Below, piece by piece: positions 7,411 to 16,351 of a DNA stretch of 42,298 nucleotides (positions are counted from its first letter, which is position 1; each line of letters starts with the position of its first letter). Both the position numbers and the translations under genes were made by a program. Source of the stretch: Calothrix sp. HK-06 (GTDB taxonomy: Bacteria > Cyanobacteriota > Cyanobacteriia > Cyanobacteriales > Nostocaceae); the NCBI RefSeq assembly GCF_001904745.1, contig NZ_MRCD01000055.1:13119-55416 (forward strand), read 5' to 3'. Under the pieces are notes generated by a model that saw only the letters and a program-made list of their open reading frames with translations, was not told where the DNA came from and made no database searches.

Positions 7411-7438
7411 GTAGAGACGTTACATATAACGTCTCTAC
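7411..7438. repeat. 28-bp GTAGAGACG...CGTCTCTAC palindrome, copy 2
   Basis: GTAGAGACGTTA and TAACGTCTCTAC form a perfect 12-bp stem around CATA. It lies between two minus-strand genes, just downstream of the 7474-7788 stop, and may serve as its terminator. Confidence 0.75.
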
Positions 7439-7473
7439 AATAACAATCAATATTTTGATTACAAACTAGGCTT

Positions 7474-7788
7474 TTAACCTTTCTTAATTTCTTGCGCCAT
7501 CTTTAAATAATAATCCATCTGCTTGTTGTTGGTACGGCGCCGCGAAGCAGCTGGTTCAAAACTAGTTTTTTGTTCAGTTGTAAGCATTGGTTTTGGTTCC
7601 GAACGCTTAACACCTTGTGAATCATCCTTTTCTAAGTAATATTGAGAGTCGCTTTCGCTAAATCCGAAAACGTTTCCAAGGAAACCAGAAATACCTTTAA
7701 ACAGATTACCTACACTCTTCAATGCTACCGATAGAAAAGCCGCAATGCGAATCAATGAGTTTTGTAATACTTGTATAATTCGAGACAT
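7474..7788 (-). CDS. Small hypothetical protein with hydrophobic N-terminus
   Basis: A 104-residue protein not assigned to a family. Residues about 4-45 (IIQVLQNSLIRIAAFLSVAL, then KSVGNLFKGISGFLGNVFGF) form one or two amphipathic or membrane-associated helices. The rest is polar and charged, with an RRR patch near residue 83 and a helical tail ending in KKG. This layout suggests a membrane-peripheral protein. The start is supported by GGA four to seven bases upstream of the ATG. It lies between the phosphodiester glycosidase and the hypothetical protein on the same strand, with gaps of about 100-145 bases, so it may share a transcript with neither. Confidence 0.7.
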   Translation of the reverse strand: MSRIIQVLQNSLIRIAAFLSVALKSVGNLFKGISGFLGNVFGFSESDSQYYLEKDDSQGVKRSEPKPMLTTEQKTSFEPAASRRRTNNKQMDYYLKMAQEIKKG

Positions 7789-7894
7789 GAAAATCCTTTA
7801 ATAACCACTTGTTAATTATTGTTCCCAGTATAATGATGATTATTAATATTGTTTACAGTCTCTACCAAAAGTTATGTCTTCAAGGTATACATCT

Positions 7895-8668
7895 TTATTT
7901 TTCCGAATATATAGCTAGTGCGTGTGGTATTAAGCGATTTGTTGCAATTAAGGGTTTACCATCGATAACTATATTAGTGCTACCACCACCATCGAGCATT
8001 GCTGTTGTACTGACACCAAAATTTCGCAGTGTTGTTGCTGCATCTATTTGACGCGCGTAGTTACTCGAATAAAAGATAACTATATTTTTGTTTACACCCA
8101 CGAATGTACGCGGTAGGTAACGTGAAGCTGATTTGTCTGCTGTTGCATCTAAAGCGCCTACAACATCAGCATTACTAGAATTAAATATATCTTTTGAATA
8201 CGGTGTAATGGCGCCACTCTTTTCATTCCAGGAGAACACACGAATTAGACCTGGATATTCTTTACCTATTGCATAACCGTATGTAATTATACGTCCACTG
8301 GCTTTTAGACCGAACGCTATTCCTGTTGGATTGTCGTTGGTTGAAAAAAAGGCGCCGTTAATAACGACTCTTGCTTTCTTTGTAGAAGTGTTTCGGGTAG
8401 CTGCATCTCGCCAAAACTCAGTTATCACCTTTTTTCTAATCCGCTCTTGAGTGTTTACTACTTCTCCAGTTAAGTTCGTTATTGTTGCATTTACTATATT
8501 TACAACCGTGACGTACTCTTGTTTGCCATTACGGTAGTCTTTTTTGTATACTTGCACATTATTATCTTTGATTACAGCTTGAAACCCTTGTGGAGTAGGC
8601 TGTGCGTAGCTTGTGCCTGTAACTGTTATTACAACGGCAATAATTACAGAATTGATAATTTTGTTCAT
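7895..8668 (-). CDS. Secreted phosphodiester glycosidase family protein (NAGPA/DUF2233 domain)
   Basis: The 257-residue protein has a clear signal peptide: NKIINSVIIAVVITVTG then TSYAQP, with cleavage likely after Ala22. The mature part carries NAGPA/DUF2233 hallmarks: VVINGAFFSTNDNPTGIAFG (about residues 101-120), YLPRTFVGV (about 184-192), and the glycine-rich TAMLDGGGSTNIVIDGK (about 222-238). Proteins of this family hydrolyse phosphodiester-linked sugars, as in the mammalian uncovering enzyme, and bacterial members act on cell-wall or extracellular glycans. A periplasmic or secreted role is inferred. A nearby shorter frame on the plus strand is a shadow. Confidence 0.85.
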   Translation of the reverse strand: MNKIINSVIIAVVITVTGTSYAQPTPQGFQAVIKDNNVQVYKKDYRNGKQEYVTVVNIVNATITNLTGEVVNTQERIRKKVITEFWRDAATRNTSTKKARVVINGAFFSTNDNPTGIAFGLKASGRIITYGYAIGKEYPGLIRVFSWNEKSGAITPYSKDIFNSSNADVVGALDATADKSASRYLPRTFVGVNKNIVIFYSSNYARQIDAATTLRNFGVSTTAMLDGGGSTNIVIDGKPLIATNRLIPHALAIYSEK

Positions 8669-9232
8669 ATTCAGTCACATATTTAGCAGTAATAAGCGCG
8701 AAAACGGGATATAAGACGTGTTTTTCCCCGTTTTTCCAATATCAAATCATTTAGAAAATCGATTGATTTTTCAAATCAGGGCAATCACCCCTGATAATAA
8801 CCGAGTGGATAAAGCCTGAAGAGTGAAGGCACCTTCATGAGTGTGAAGTAATAATAAGTTAAAAACTGAGAGCGTTTGGCATATATACACTCAAGAGAAA
8901 GTAGAATTGTTTACAGATACACCTCCTGGATGATTAAATATGTTTTAATTTTATGAGAAAATTATGTAGATTTGTATAAAGCATTGCGAAATGTTTAGCT
9001 TTATATAGTTTTGAGTGATAATCAGTTTTTTAGATGGTAATTAAGGAAACGTATCTATAGACGGATGTGGGCGAGAAATAAAACTAGTTAAAAATACCTA
9101 TTTAGGCTTAATTGTGTTCGATTTGACGGAGAAAGCGCGTTTACTTAATAACTTTCTCCGCTATTGTTGTTTTTTTTTGCCTACAATCTAACAGACGAGA
9201 CTTTCGGCTTTACTTCAGGATTGTGTCTAATT
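8669..9232. other. Long intergenic region, divergent promoters
   Basis: 564 bases between divergent genes. Small inverted repeats: AAAACGGG...CCCGTTTT (about 8700-8735), ATCAGGG/CCCTGAT around 8775-8796 and GAAGGCACCTTC near 8824. No ORF with a ribosome-binding site, tRNA or recognised riboswitch was seen. It probably holds promoters for the glycosidase (minus) and the GH65 gene (plus), and perhaps a small RNA. Confidence 0.5.
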
Positions 9233-11470
9233 ATGATTAATACTTTCACCCAAGATTTATTACAAAATCGTCTCTGTGTCGATGCCGCTGGTTGGAATGT
9301 TATTGAGACAACATTTGACCGTAACAAATTACATCATCACGAGACTGTATTTACACTAGGTAATGGGTATTTAGGAACACGCGGAACCTTCGAGGAGGGT
9401 TATCCAGATGATTGCGCGGCAACATTCATCAATGGTGTTTATGATGATGTTGCTATAGGTAAAACTGAACTTGTTAATGTAGCAAGTTGGTTGCCTTTGG
9501 TTATTAAGGTAGCTGGAGAAGCTTTTCGTTTAGATGCAGGAACGGTTATCGAGTATGAAAGAAGACTTGATATGCGGTTGGGTTTGGTTAGTCGGGATAT
9601 TCGCTGGCGGGCGCCTTGTGGTCATACAATAGATTTGCACTTTGAAAGATTTGCTTCTTTAGCAGACCACCATGTTATGGCTGTTCGTGTTGCGGTCACG
9701 TCGGTTAATTTTACAGGTGATATTTCTATAGAAACGTATTTTGATGATGCTGATAACCAAGGAGTTCAGCATTGGGAACTATTAAGTAAAGGCAATAAAA
9801 ATAATTATATTTGGTTACATAGTCGAACTAGGCATTCTAATATTCAACTTGGTATGGCTACAAAGTTGGTATCAGAAGGTAATAATTTAAATAACACATT
9901 TGCTTGCGTACCAGGGCAAACTATATCTTTAGAAAAAATAGTAACTGTATTTACATCACGTGAGGTAGAAAATCCGTTAGTTGCAGCTTTATCGAGGTTA
10001 AGGTCGGCGCCTAACTATAGTACCTTGCTTGCAGCGCATATTGCAGCATGGGAACAAGTTTGGGAAAACAGCGATATTGTCATTGAGGGAGATAACCAAG
10101 CACAGGTAAGCGTTCGTTTTAGTTTATTTCAACTTCTTGCTGCGGCGCCTTATAGAGATAATACAGTAAGTATCCCACCCAAAACGCTTTCGGGGTTTGC
10201 TTATCGCGGACACATATTTTGGGATACCGAAATTTTTGCAATGCCATTCTTTACTTTTACTCAACCGCAAATCGCGCGTAACTTGCTCGAATATCGGTAT
10301 CATACACTTGCAGGCGCCCGACGTAAAGCCGAAGAAGCAGGTTACAAAGGGGCAATGTACGCATGGGAAAGTGCGGATACAGGAGATGAAACAACACCTC
10401 GTTGGGTACCATCAGTCACAGGTGAGCAAATACGAATTTGGTGCGGTGATATCGAAGTTCATATAAACACCGATGTTGCCTATGCGATATGGCAGTATTG
10501 GAAAGCCACAGGTGATGATGATTGGATGGTTAATTATGGAGCGTCTATAATTCTTGAGACAGCAGCTTTTTGGGAAAGTCGCGTTGAGTGGAATGAAGCA
10601 CGCTGTGGTTACGATATTTTAGATGTAATTGGACCCGACGAAAATCACGACCGGGTGAATAATAACGCTTTTACTAATGTTATGGTACGGTGGCATCTCC
10701 GTGCAGCGTTACATTTATGGGAGTGGTTACAAGAAAAATCTCCAGATACAGCTTTATATATAGACCAAAAATTGAAATTGAACGATGTTCGACTCGACCG
10801 TTGGACAGAAATTGAATATCGTTTGTATGTAAACCAAGATGCTGAAACAGGGTTGATTGAACAATTTGAAGGCTTTTTTGACTTAGAAGATGTAGACCTA
10901 GAAGAGTATGAACCACGTACCAAGTCAATGCAAGCACTGCTGGGTATTGAAGCAACCAATGAAAAACAGATTCTCAAACAACCCGATGTTTTGATGTTAC
11001 TGTATTTACTACGAAATATTGGGCGCCATGAATCACCCAATTTACGCTGCGATACAAAAACATTGCAAGCAAACTGGAATTATTACAGTCCTCGTACCGA
11101 CCATACTTACGGTTCTTCCTTGGGTCCAGCAATTAATGCCATAATGGCTTGCGACATGAACCAACCAGAAGAAGCATATACTCACTTTTTACGTGCAGCA
11201 TTAGTAGACTTAGAAGACACACGAAAAAATGCAGCAGAAGGAATTCATGCAGCAAGTGCAGGAGGTGTATGGCAAGCAGTAGTATTTGGATTTGCAGGTA
11301 TTCGCATCGCACCATTTGGGCCTATTGCCTGTCCCAACCTTCCACCAACATGGAAACGGTTAAAATTCAAACTGCAATGGCAAAATCATGTGTATGAGTT
11401 TGATTTAACATCCGAAGATACAACTCAACAACATCAAGAACAAAATTCTATCTCACTTCTTGTAAGCTAA
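9233..11470 (+). CDS. Glycoside hydrolase family 65 disaccharide phosphorylase/hydrolase
   Basis: A full-length GH65 enzyme. Motifs: ETVFTLGNGYLGTRG near the N-terminus, FAYRGHIFWDTEIF before the catalytic barrel, GAMYAWESADTGDETTP, and IGPDENHDRVNNNAFTN containing the general acid Glu470 of the GPDE motif. The barrel is followed by the YSPRTDHTYGSSLGP segment and the small C-terminal beta domain. GH65 enzymes cleave alpha-linked glucosides (trehalose, maltose, kojibiose) with phosphate, giving beta-glucose 1-phosphate, or hydrolyse them; the exact substrate needs phylogeny. A beta-phosphoglucomutase gene, the common partner, is not adjacent. The frame extends upstream to a TTG at 9164, but the ATG at 9233 gives the family-like start INTFTQDLLQ. 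Confidence 0.9.
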   Translation: MINTFTQDLLQNRLCVDAAGWNVIETTFDRNKLHHHETVFTLGNGYLGTRGTFEEGYPDDCAATFINGVYDDVAIGKTELVNVASWLPLVIKVAGEAFRLDAGTVIEYERRLDMRLGLVSRDIRWRAPCGHTIDLHFERFASLADHHVMAVRVAVTSVNFTGDISIETYFDDADNQGVQHWELLSKGNKNNYIWLHSRTRHSNIQLGMATKLVSEGNNLNNTFACVPGQTISLEKIVTVFTSREVENPLVAALSRLRSAPNYSTLLAAHIAAWEQVWENSDIVIEGDNQAQVSVRFSLFQLLAAAPYRDNTVSIPPKTLSGFAYRGHIFWDTEIFAMPFFTFTQPQIARNLLEYRYHTLAGARRKAEEAGYKGAMYAWESADTGDETTPRWVPSVTGEQIRIWCGDIEVHINTDVAYAIWQYWKATGDDDWMVNYGASIILETAAFWESRVEWNEARCGYDILDVIGPDENHDRVNNNAFTNVMVRWHLRAALHLWEWLQEKSPDTALYIDQKLKLNDVRLDRWTEIEYRLYVNQDAETGLIEQFEGFFDLEDVDLEEYEPRTKSMQALLGIEATNEKQILKQPDVLMLLYLLRNIGRHESPNLRCDTKTLQANWNYYSPRTDHTYGSSLGPAINAIMACDMNQPEEAYTHFLRAALVDLEDTRKNAAEGIHAASAGGVWQAVVFGFAGIRIAPFGPIACPNLPPTWKRLKFKLQWQNHVYEFDLTSEDTTQQHQEQNSISLLVS

Positions 11471-11475
11471 ACTCT

Positions 11476-11505
11476 TCTTGTGGAGCGGGCATCTCTGCCC
11501 GCCCC
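11476..11505. repeat. CTTGTGG hairpin repeat after the GH65 gene
   Basis: TCTTGTGGAGCGGGCATCTC then TGCCCGCCCC. GCGGGCA pairs with TGCCCGC. It lies between convergent genes, six bases after the GH65 stop, and may act as a terminator. Confidence 0.65.
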
Positions 11506-11590
11506 ATCCCATCTCAAGTTAATTCAGCCTGCTCACTATTCGCTCCTTGGCTGCATAACAATATTATCTAATTGCAACTCACATTCTTTT

Positions 11591-12667
11591 TTATATTGGT
11601 AGGCGTTCCAAACAAGCTTTGAGCTTTTGTGCAATCACTTCTACATGAGGATCATCAAGTAGTGTTAAATGGGAACCAGGAACATGATGAATATCTATCC
11701 CCCCTACAAAAAGGTCTTTCCAACCAAAATCAAAGTCATATTTTACACCTACAGCATTATCATCGCGATTTTCATCGGCAGTCCTAAACAAGGTTAATTG
11801 ACCAGGATATTTTTGTTGAAAGCAATACTGCGATAATGCGATAGCGTTTGCTTGCATGATATTTAAATGCTTATCTGAGTCAGGTAAATTGAGCGCGATT
11901 TGTCGGAAATTAGGCGCCATCTTAGAATAACGTTTGTACTGCTCTCGAAGATGAAACTTGCTCCAAATTTTCATCCCAATAAGTTTTTGTTGAATGTAAG
12001 TGGGTTGCTGTAATAATTTCTTGATATGAATAGAAATTCTCTCGATAAGTGGCAATCGTGTGCTGCAACCAGGACGACAAGTATCTAACATGAACAAAAA
12101 AGCCACTTTTTCACCGCGTTTTAGTAGTTGCTGGGCAATTTCTAACGCAATAATACCCCCAAATGAATACCCACCAAGTAAATAAGGGCCGTGCGGTTGA
12201 ATCGTTTGGATATCTTTAATGTAGTGTGATGCCATATCTTCGACCCTAGTATAGGGGGAATTACCATCCAGACCTACTGGTTGTAATCCGTAAACAGGTT
12301 GGTCATACCCTAAATACATCGACAACTTACGGTATACTAGTGTTTCTCCACCAAGTGGATGCATTAAGAACAAAGGTAGTTTGGCGCCATTTGGTTGAAT
12401 TGTAACTAACGATGACCAAGATATTTTTTCTTTTCCAGCAATTTGCTCTGTAATAATTGCGGCAATTTCTTCTATAGTCTCCGCTTGTAAAAGTGTCGCA
12501 AGGGGAAGCTTTTTAGCAAACTGTTTCTCGACTTGTCCAAAAATTTCAACTGCGAGTATCGAATCTCCACCTAAATCAAAAAAGTTGTCTTTAACACCAA
12601 TGGGATGAACATCCAAAGCTTTTTCCCAAATTGTTACTAACTGGTCTTCAATATGTTGAGTACTCAT
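11591..12667 (-). CDS. Carrier protein-thioesterase didomain (NRPS/PKS-like, free-standing)
   Basis: Residues 5-75 form a peptidyl/acyl carrier domain with DNFFDLGGDSILAVEIFGQV; Ser36 of GGDS is the expected phosphopantetheine site. Residues about 95-355 form a type I thioesterase of the alpha/beta hydrolase fold: LFLMHPLGGETLVYRKL (oxyanion region), GGYSFGG (165-171, nucleophile Ser168) and GSHLTLLDDPHV (His333). In assembly-line enzymes this pair is the last module, releasing the product. Here it is a separate 358-residue gene with a clean Met start and no condensation, adenylation or ketosynthase domain nearby. It may complete a cluster elsewhere in trans, be the surviving end of a lost cluster, or work on a free acyl group. 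Confidence 0.9.
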   Translation of the reverse strand: MSTQHIEDQLVTIWEKALDVHPIGVKDNFFDLGGDSILAVEIFGQVEKQFAKKLPLATLLQAETIEEIAAIITEQIAGKEKISWSSLVTIQPNGAKLPLFLMHPLGGETLVYRKLSMYLGYDQPVYGLQPVGLDGNSPYTRVEDMASHYIKDIQTIQPHGPYLLGGYSFGGIIALEIAQQLLKRGEKVAFLFMLDTCRPGCSTRLPLIERISIHIKKLLQQPTYIQQKLIGMKIWSKFHLREQYKRYSKMAPNFRQIALNLPDSDKHLNIMQANAIALSQYCFQQKYPGQLTLFRTADENRDDNAVGVKYDFDFGWKDLFVGGIDIHHVPGSHLTLLDDPHVEVIAQKLKACLERLPI

Positions 12668-13206
12668 GGGTATTTAATGACTCCATTCAAACTACAAACC
12701 CGGTTTATATGCGTAAGCCAATGTGCCAAAAATACTCTTATTTATTAATGAAGCTTCAAATTGACAAATAAGAATAGTGATGACAGGCTATTATCGGGTT
12801 ATACCAATCAAATTGGATTTTTATAAAGAAAAACGAAAAATTGAAGCGGTAGAAGGCTAGTTAACATATTAAGTCACAATACAGCTTCTGCACTATAAAG
12901 TTTATTAACCTGATAAAAGTTTATATAATCTTTAAAATATTACTGATATTTTAAATTTTTGAGTTAATCGCTCGTATTAACATACATTTTGCTCAAATTG
13001 TTGCTATCAGCATTGTTTGTGCTAGTACTTTAAGCATAAATTTTTAAGTTTTTGTGGAATTGGGTAAATATCTGATGTATCTGTTAGTTCCAGTATTAAT
13101 TTGGGGAGACTAATATATATAGATTCCACGAAACGAAAAATTAGATTCCTGACTTATTTAATAAGCCAGGAATTTTTGCAATAAATACAATGAATGAAAT
13201 TCAGAT
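12668..13206. other. Long intergenic region with a terminator-like hairpin
   Basis: 539 bases, AT-rich, between divergent genes. No ORF with start signals was found. The only clear structure is the hairpin at 13145-13177. Promoters of the carrier-thioesterase gene (minus) and the PEP-CTERM gene (plus) must lie here but I cannot place them confidently. Confidence 0.5.
13145..13177 (+). terminator. Hairpin plus T-run upstream of the PEP-CTERM gene
   Basis: ATTCCTG-A-CTTATT faces AATAAG-C-CAGGAAT with a one-to-two base loop and is followed by TTTT. It ends 30 bases before the ATG of the next gene. It could be an attenuator in that gene's leader or the terminator of an unseen short RNA. Confidence 0.6.
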
Positions 13207-15999
13207 ATGAAAAAACTTTTCAATGTTTTATTAAATGTAATACCTCACCTAATTTTTTGGGGTTGGAATCTTATCTTTCTGTCAGTTGTATATTTGGGTA
13301 TTTTGCCATTGATTGGCATATTTCTAATCTTAGCAACTTTTGCGGGACAGGTTCCCATTGAGTTTTGTATATCTTTAGCAACTTTAATATTAGTGCCTTT
13401 AACTTGTACTGTTGTTGGCGCCTCTCAATTTAGTAGACAACCTGGGGAATTACTGCGATTATTTTATGGTGTAGAGGCACCTTTAGTTTTACTATGTGGG
13501 TTACGGTTATTTATATTTCGAGAGCTTACACCTGCCAGTATCCAGATTCTTGGAAGTGTAGTAATTTGTATTACTGCTTTTGCGATGGAAATGTTATACG
13601 GATACGTAGGTGAAAAGCGGAGTATAGCATGGGTACAAATGCTAGCACATAGTTTAATGCTGTTTTTCGGTATATACGCTGGCGCCATACTATGTTTTTA
13701 TGCGTTACCTTTAGCAGCTTGGTCAATAACAGCATTCCTGAAATTTCAGTGGGCTATTGACCTCTGGAACGCATTTACATACTCTCCAGGGTTGGTCATT
13801 TTTGGGTGGATACCTTCGAGTTTAATACTATTTGGTTTAACTTGTTCGCTCTTTGTGGCAATGCCGTTAATGTTAGCATATTTATATACCGCGTCAGGAA
13901 TTAAGATATTAAAAGCATTTGCTACCCAGTATGGGGTAAAAAAAGCATTCGCTGGATTTTTAGGAGTTTCAATTTTCACCCTTACCCTTTTCTTCTCATT
14001 CCAACAACAACCACAAGTTCAAGCTTTTTCTTTACTTGCCAATACTCCACAAACCGATAGTAACCGTCAAGCACTACTAGCAGAATCAGAAACGATACGC
14101 TTTGGATTGATCAATGCTTATTTATCCAACTACCGTTACCTTAGCAGCGTCAAGGATAATAACCATATTGAGGTAATGTATCGAAACACCTTTGGTTTAT
14201 CTCCTGCGGTGAGTAAAAAAATTCAAAATCTTTACAACCAATTAATGTCACCATTTTTGTACAAAGGTAAAGAGAGTGACATCGAAAAAGCAGAAAAGCT
14301 TTATGCCCAATTTTTCGATACACCCATACAAAAAGGTGAACAAGAAGCAGTTAATCATGCATTACAATCAACTTCTAACCTAGACGAAGCTAAAGCTGGT
14401 TTACTAAATCTCAACCAGAGAAAAGTTTGGTTACGAGAGCAAGAAGTTACAGTCAAAGAACAAGGTGATTGGGCAGATATTCAACTTTATGAGGTTTACG
14501 AAAACAAAACTAGAGATGTACAAGAAGTATTTTACTCGTTTTCTTTACCTGAAAGTGCAGTAATTACAGGAATTTGGTTAGGGGATACAGCAGAAAAATC
14601 AAAGCGTTTTGAATATGTAGTTTCTCCTCGTGGCGCCGCTCAAAAAGTGTACAATCAGCAAGTGCAGCGAGAAAGACCAATTGACCCAGCGTTATTAGAA
14701 CAAGTAGGACCAAGACATTATCGTTTACGTGCATTTCCCATACCACCCGAAAGAACAGCAATAGAAATTAGTTCTCAACCTAACCGTCCGAAAGAAATGC
14801 ATCTTTGGTTAACTTACAAAGTCATGCGACATTCGGAAGGTTGGGCATTACCACAATTAGGCGAAAAACGAAATATATTTTGGACGAATCAAACAAAACG
14901 TAATTTTAATGGCACCAACCAAAAAATAGATGGTTGGTTACAAGCATATATACCAGCAAGTAAGGCGCCGCAAGCACAAATAAAAGAAGTAAATTTATTA
15001 GCTTCCGCAGATAACTACAAAATCACAGCAAAACCTTTAACTCAACAAGATTACAAATTACCCCAAAATCAGCGTTTTGCCATTGTCTTAGATACTTCCC
15101 GCAGTATGAGCGCGCACGTTAAGGAATTAGAGAAAACCTTCAACTGGCTTAAAAATAAAGGTTTCGCTAATAATCAACTATCTGATAACGATGCTGATTT
15201 ATACATCACATCCATCCCAGGAGCAGAACCAAAACGACTCGATGATATCAACCAATTCAAACCAGCTAAAATGACCTTTTACGGCGCCGTGCAATTCAAA
15301 GAGATGTTACAACAATTTGACAAACTGCGTGGAGATACAAAGTATGATGGCATTTTGCTAGTGACAGATGAAGGTAGTTATGAACTATCCGACGACAAGA
15401 AAAATTTCCCTACCGTTACCTCTCCTTTATGGATGGTACATTTAGGCGCCCTTCCCAAAGCTTACGACGACAACACGCTTAAAGCAATAGAAAATAGTGG
15501 TGGGGGTGTATCCACCGATATTTCTGAAGTACTTTATCGACAGGCAACAAAATCTGCCCTAGGCAATAATGTTGTCAGCGTCATCGATGGTTATGCTTGG
15601 TTCATGGAGAAATTAACCACTGCTTCCACCCTAGTATCTAATGATTTCGACTCTTTAGCAGCGAGGCAATTAATATTAGGCTTAAGTCGAGATAAAAACT
15701 TAGAACAATTAACAGAACTCGATGCAATTCATGAATTAGCGAAAAGGTTTAAAATCGTTACGCCTTACTCTTCGATGATTGTTTTAGTGAATGACGAACA
15801 ACGGCGCCAATTAAAAGAAGCAGAAGCGCAAAAAGATCGTTTTAACCGTGAAGTAGAATCAGGCAAAGAAAACTTAACGAAACCAAACAATCCTTTGAAA
15901 AATACTTCAATTCCTGAACCTTCAAGTGGCGCCGCGCTATTAATTGCAGCCATTATAGTCTTTGTATTTACCAAAAAGAGGCGAGTTCATGTGAATTGA
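13207..15999 (+). CDS. PEP-CTERM family integral membrane protein with VIT/VWA-like region
   Basis: 930 residues. The N-terminal third (about 1-275) has about seven or eight membrane helices (for example VIPHLIFWGWNLIFLSVVYL and FAGFLGVSIFTLTLFF). Residues about 410-545 resemble a vault/inter-alpha-trypsin (VIT) domain: WADIQLYEVYENKTRDVQEV, SPRGAAQKVYNQQVQRERP, RLRAFPIPPE. Residues about 620-790 are VWA-like with a MIDAS motif DTSRS (629-633) and LLVTDEGSY. The C-terminus is a PEP-CTERM sorting signal: IPEPSSGAA, a hydrophobic helix, then KKRR. Such tails are recognised by exosortases for surface display. No exosortase is in the window. This architecture matches the cyanobacterial family named PEP-CTERM family integral membrane protein (I recall TIGR02921). 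Its exact role is unknown. Confidence 0.85.
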   Translation: MKKLFNVLLNVIPHLIFWGWNLIFLSVVYLGILPLIGIFLILATFAGQVPIEFCISLATLILVPLTCTVVGASQFSRQPGELLRLFYGVEAPLVLLCGLRLFIFRELTPASIQILGSVVICITAFAMEMLYGYVGEKRSIAWVQMLAHSLMLFFGIYAGAILCFYALPLAAWSITAFLKFQWAIDLWNAFTYSPGLVIFGWIPSSLILFGLTCSLFVAMPLMLAYLYTASGIKILKAFATQYGVKKAFAGFLGVSIFTLTLFFSFQQQPQVQAFSLLANTPQTDSNRQALLAESETIRFGLINAYLSNYRYLSSVKDNNHIEVMYRNTFGLSPAVSKKIQNLYNQLMSPFLYKGKESDIEKAEKLYAQFFDTPIQKGEQEAVNHALQSTSNLDEAKAGLLNLNQRKVWLREQEVTVKEQGDWADIQLYEVYENKTRDVQEVFYSFSLPESAVITGIWLGDTAEKSKRFEYVVSPRGAAQKVYNQQVQRERPIDPALLEQVGPRHYRLRAFPIPPERTAIEISSQPNRPKEMHLWLTYKVMRHSEGWALPQLGEKRNIFWTNQTKRNFNGTNQKIDGWLQAYIPASKAPQAQIKEVNLLASADNYKITAKPLTQQDYKLPQNQRFAIVLDTSRSMSAHVKELEKTFNWLKNKGFANNQLSDNDADLYITSIPGAEPKRLDDINQFKPAKMTFYGAVQFKEMLQQFDKLRGDTKYDGILLVTDEGSYELSDDKKNFPTVTSPLWMVHLGALPKAYDDNTLKAIENSGGGVSTDISEVLYRQATKSALGNNVVSVIDGYAWFMEKLTTASTLVSNDFDSLAARQLILGLSRDKNLEQLTELDAIHELAKRFKIVTPYSSMIVLVNDEQRRQLKEAEAQKDRFNREVESGKENLTKPNNPLKNTSIPEPSSGAALLIAAIIVFVFTKKRRVHVN

Positions 16000-16005
16000 A
16001 AAACT

Positions 16006-16028
16006 GCCTTGGAATATAATTCCAAGGC
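16006..16028. terminator. Perfect hairpin after the PEP-CTERM gene
   Basis: GCCTTGGAAT, loop ATA, ATTCCAAGGC: a perfect 10-bp stem seven bases after the stop codon. No T-run follows, so it may terminate poorly or protect the mRNA end. Confidence 0.6.
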
Positions 16029-16071
16029 TAATATGGTAAAATAACTAACAAAAAATAAAGGGTAAATCATC

Positions 16072-16200
16072 ATGACAACAGCTATAAACTTAAACAACCA
16101 TTCAATCTGGCAAGATTTTGCAGAAATTACTGCTAAAATAGATTTAAATGGTGTTGTTAATAACCATTTAAAAACGGCTCTTCAGTACGTATTATACTAA
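16072..16200 (+). CDS. Small ORF, 42 aa, unassigned
   Basis: A short frame starts at ATG 16072 with AGGG nine bases upstream and ends at TAA 16198-16200. The product begins MTTAINLNNHSIWQDFAEIT, continues KIDLNGVVNNHLKTALQ and ends YVLY. It is soluble-looking, has one Trp and no Cys, and carries no GG leader. Good spacing of start and ribosome-binding site and a protein-like composition make it a plausible small gene, sitting between the PEP-CTERM gene and the haemagglutinin-like gene. I do not recognise a family. Confidence 0.45.
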   Translation: MTTAINLNNHSIWQDFAEITAKIDLNGVVNNHLKTALQYVLY

Positions 16201-16351
16201 AAATACCCAATAAAAGCTTAAAGTACTTGCTATACAAACATTGTATGCTTTCAATTGTATGCTTTCATATTACTACTCCTATTTTCTAATGGAGGAAAAA
16301 GAAGAGTCAGTTACTTCCTCTAATTCTTTATTATAACGTATTAGGAGTCGC

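Noticed and set aside
8669-9232. Riboswitch or tRNA in the long gap
   Set aside because: Only short hairpins; none matches a conserved core I know.
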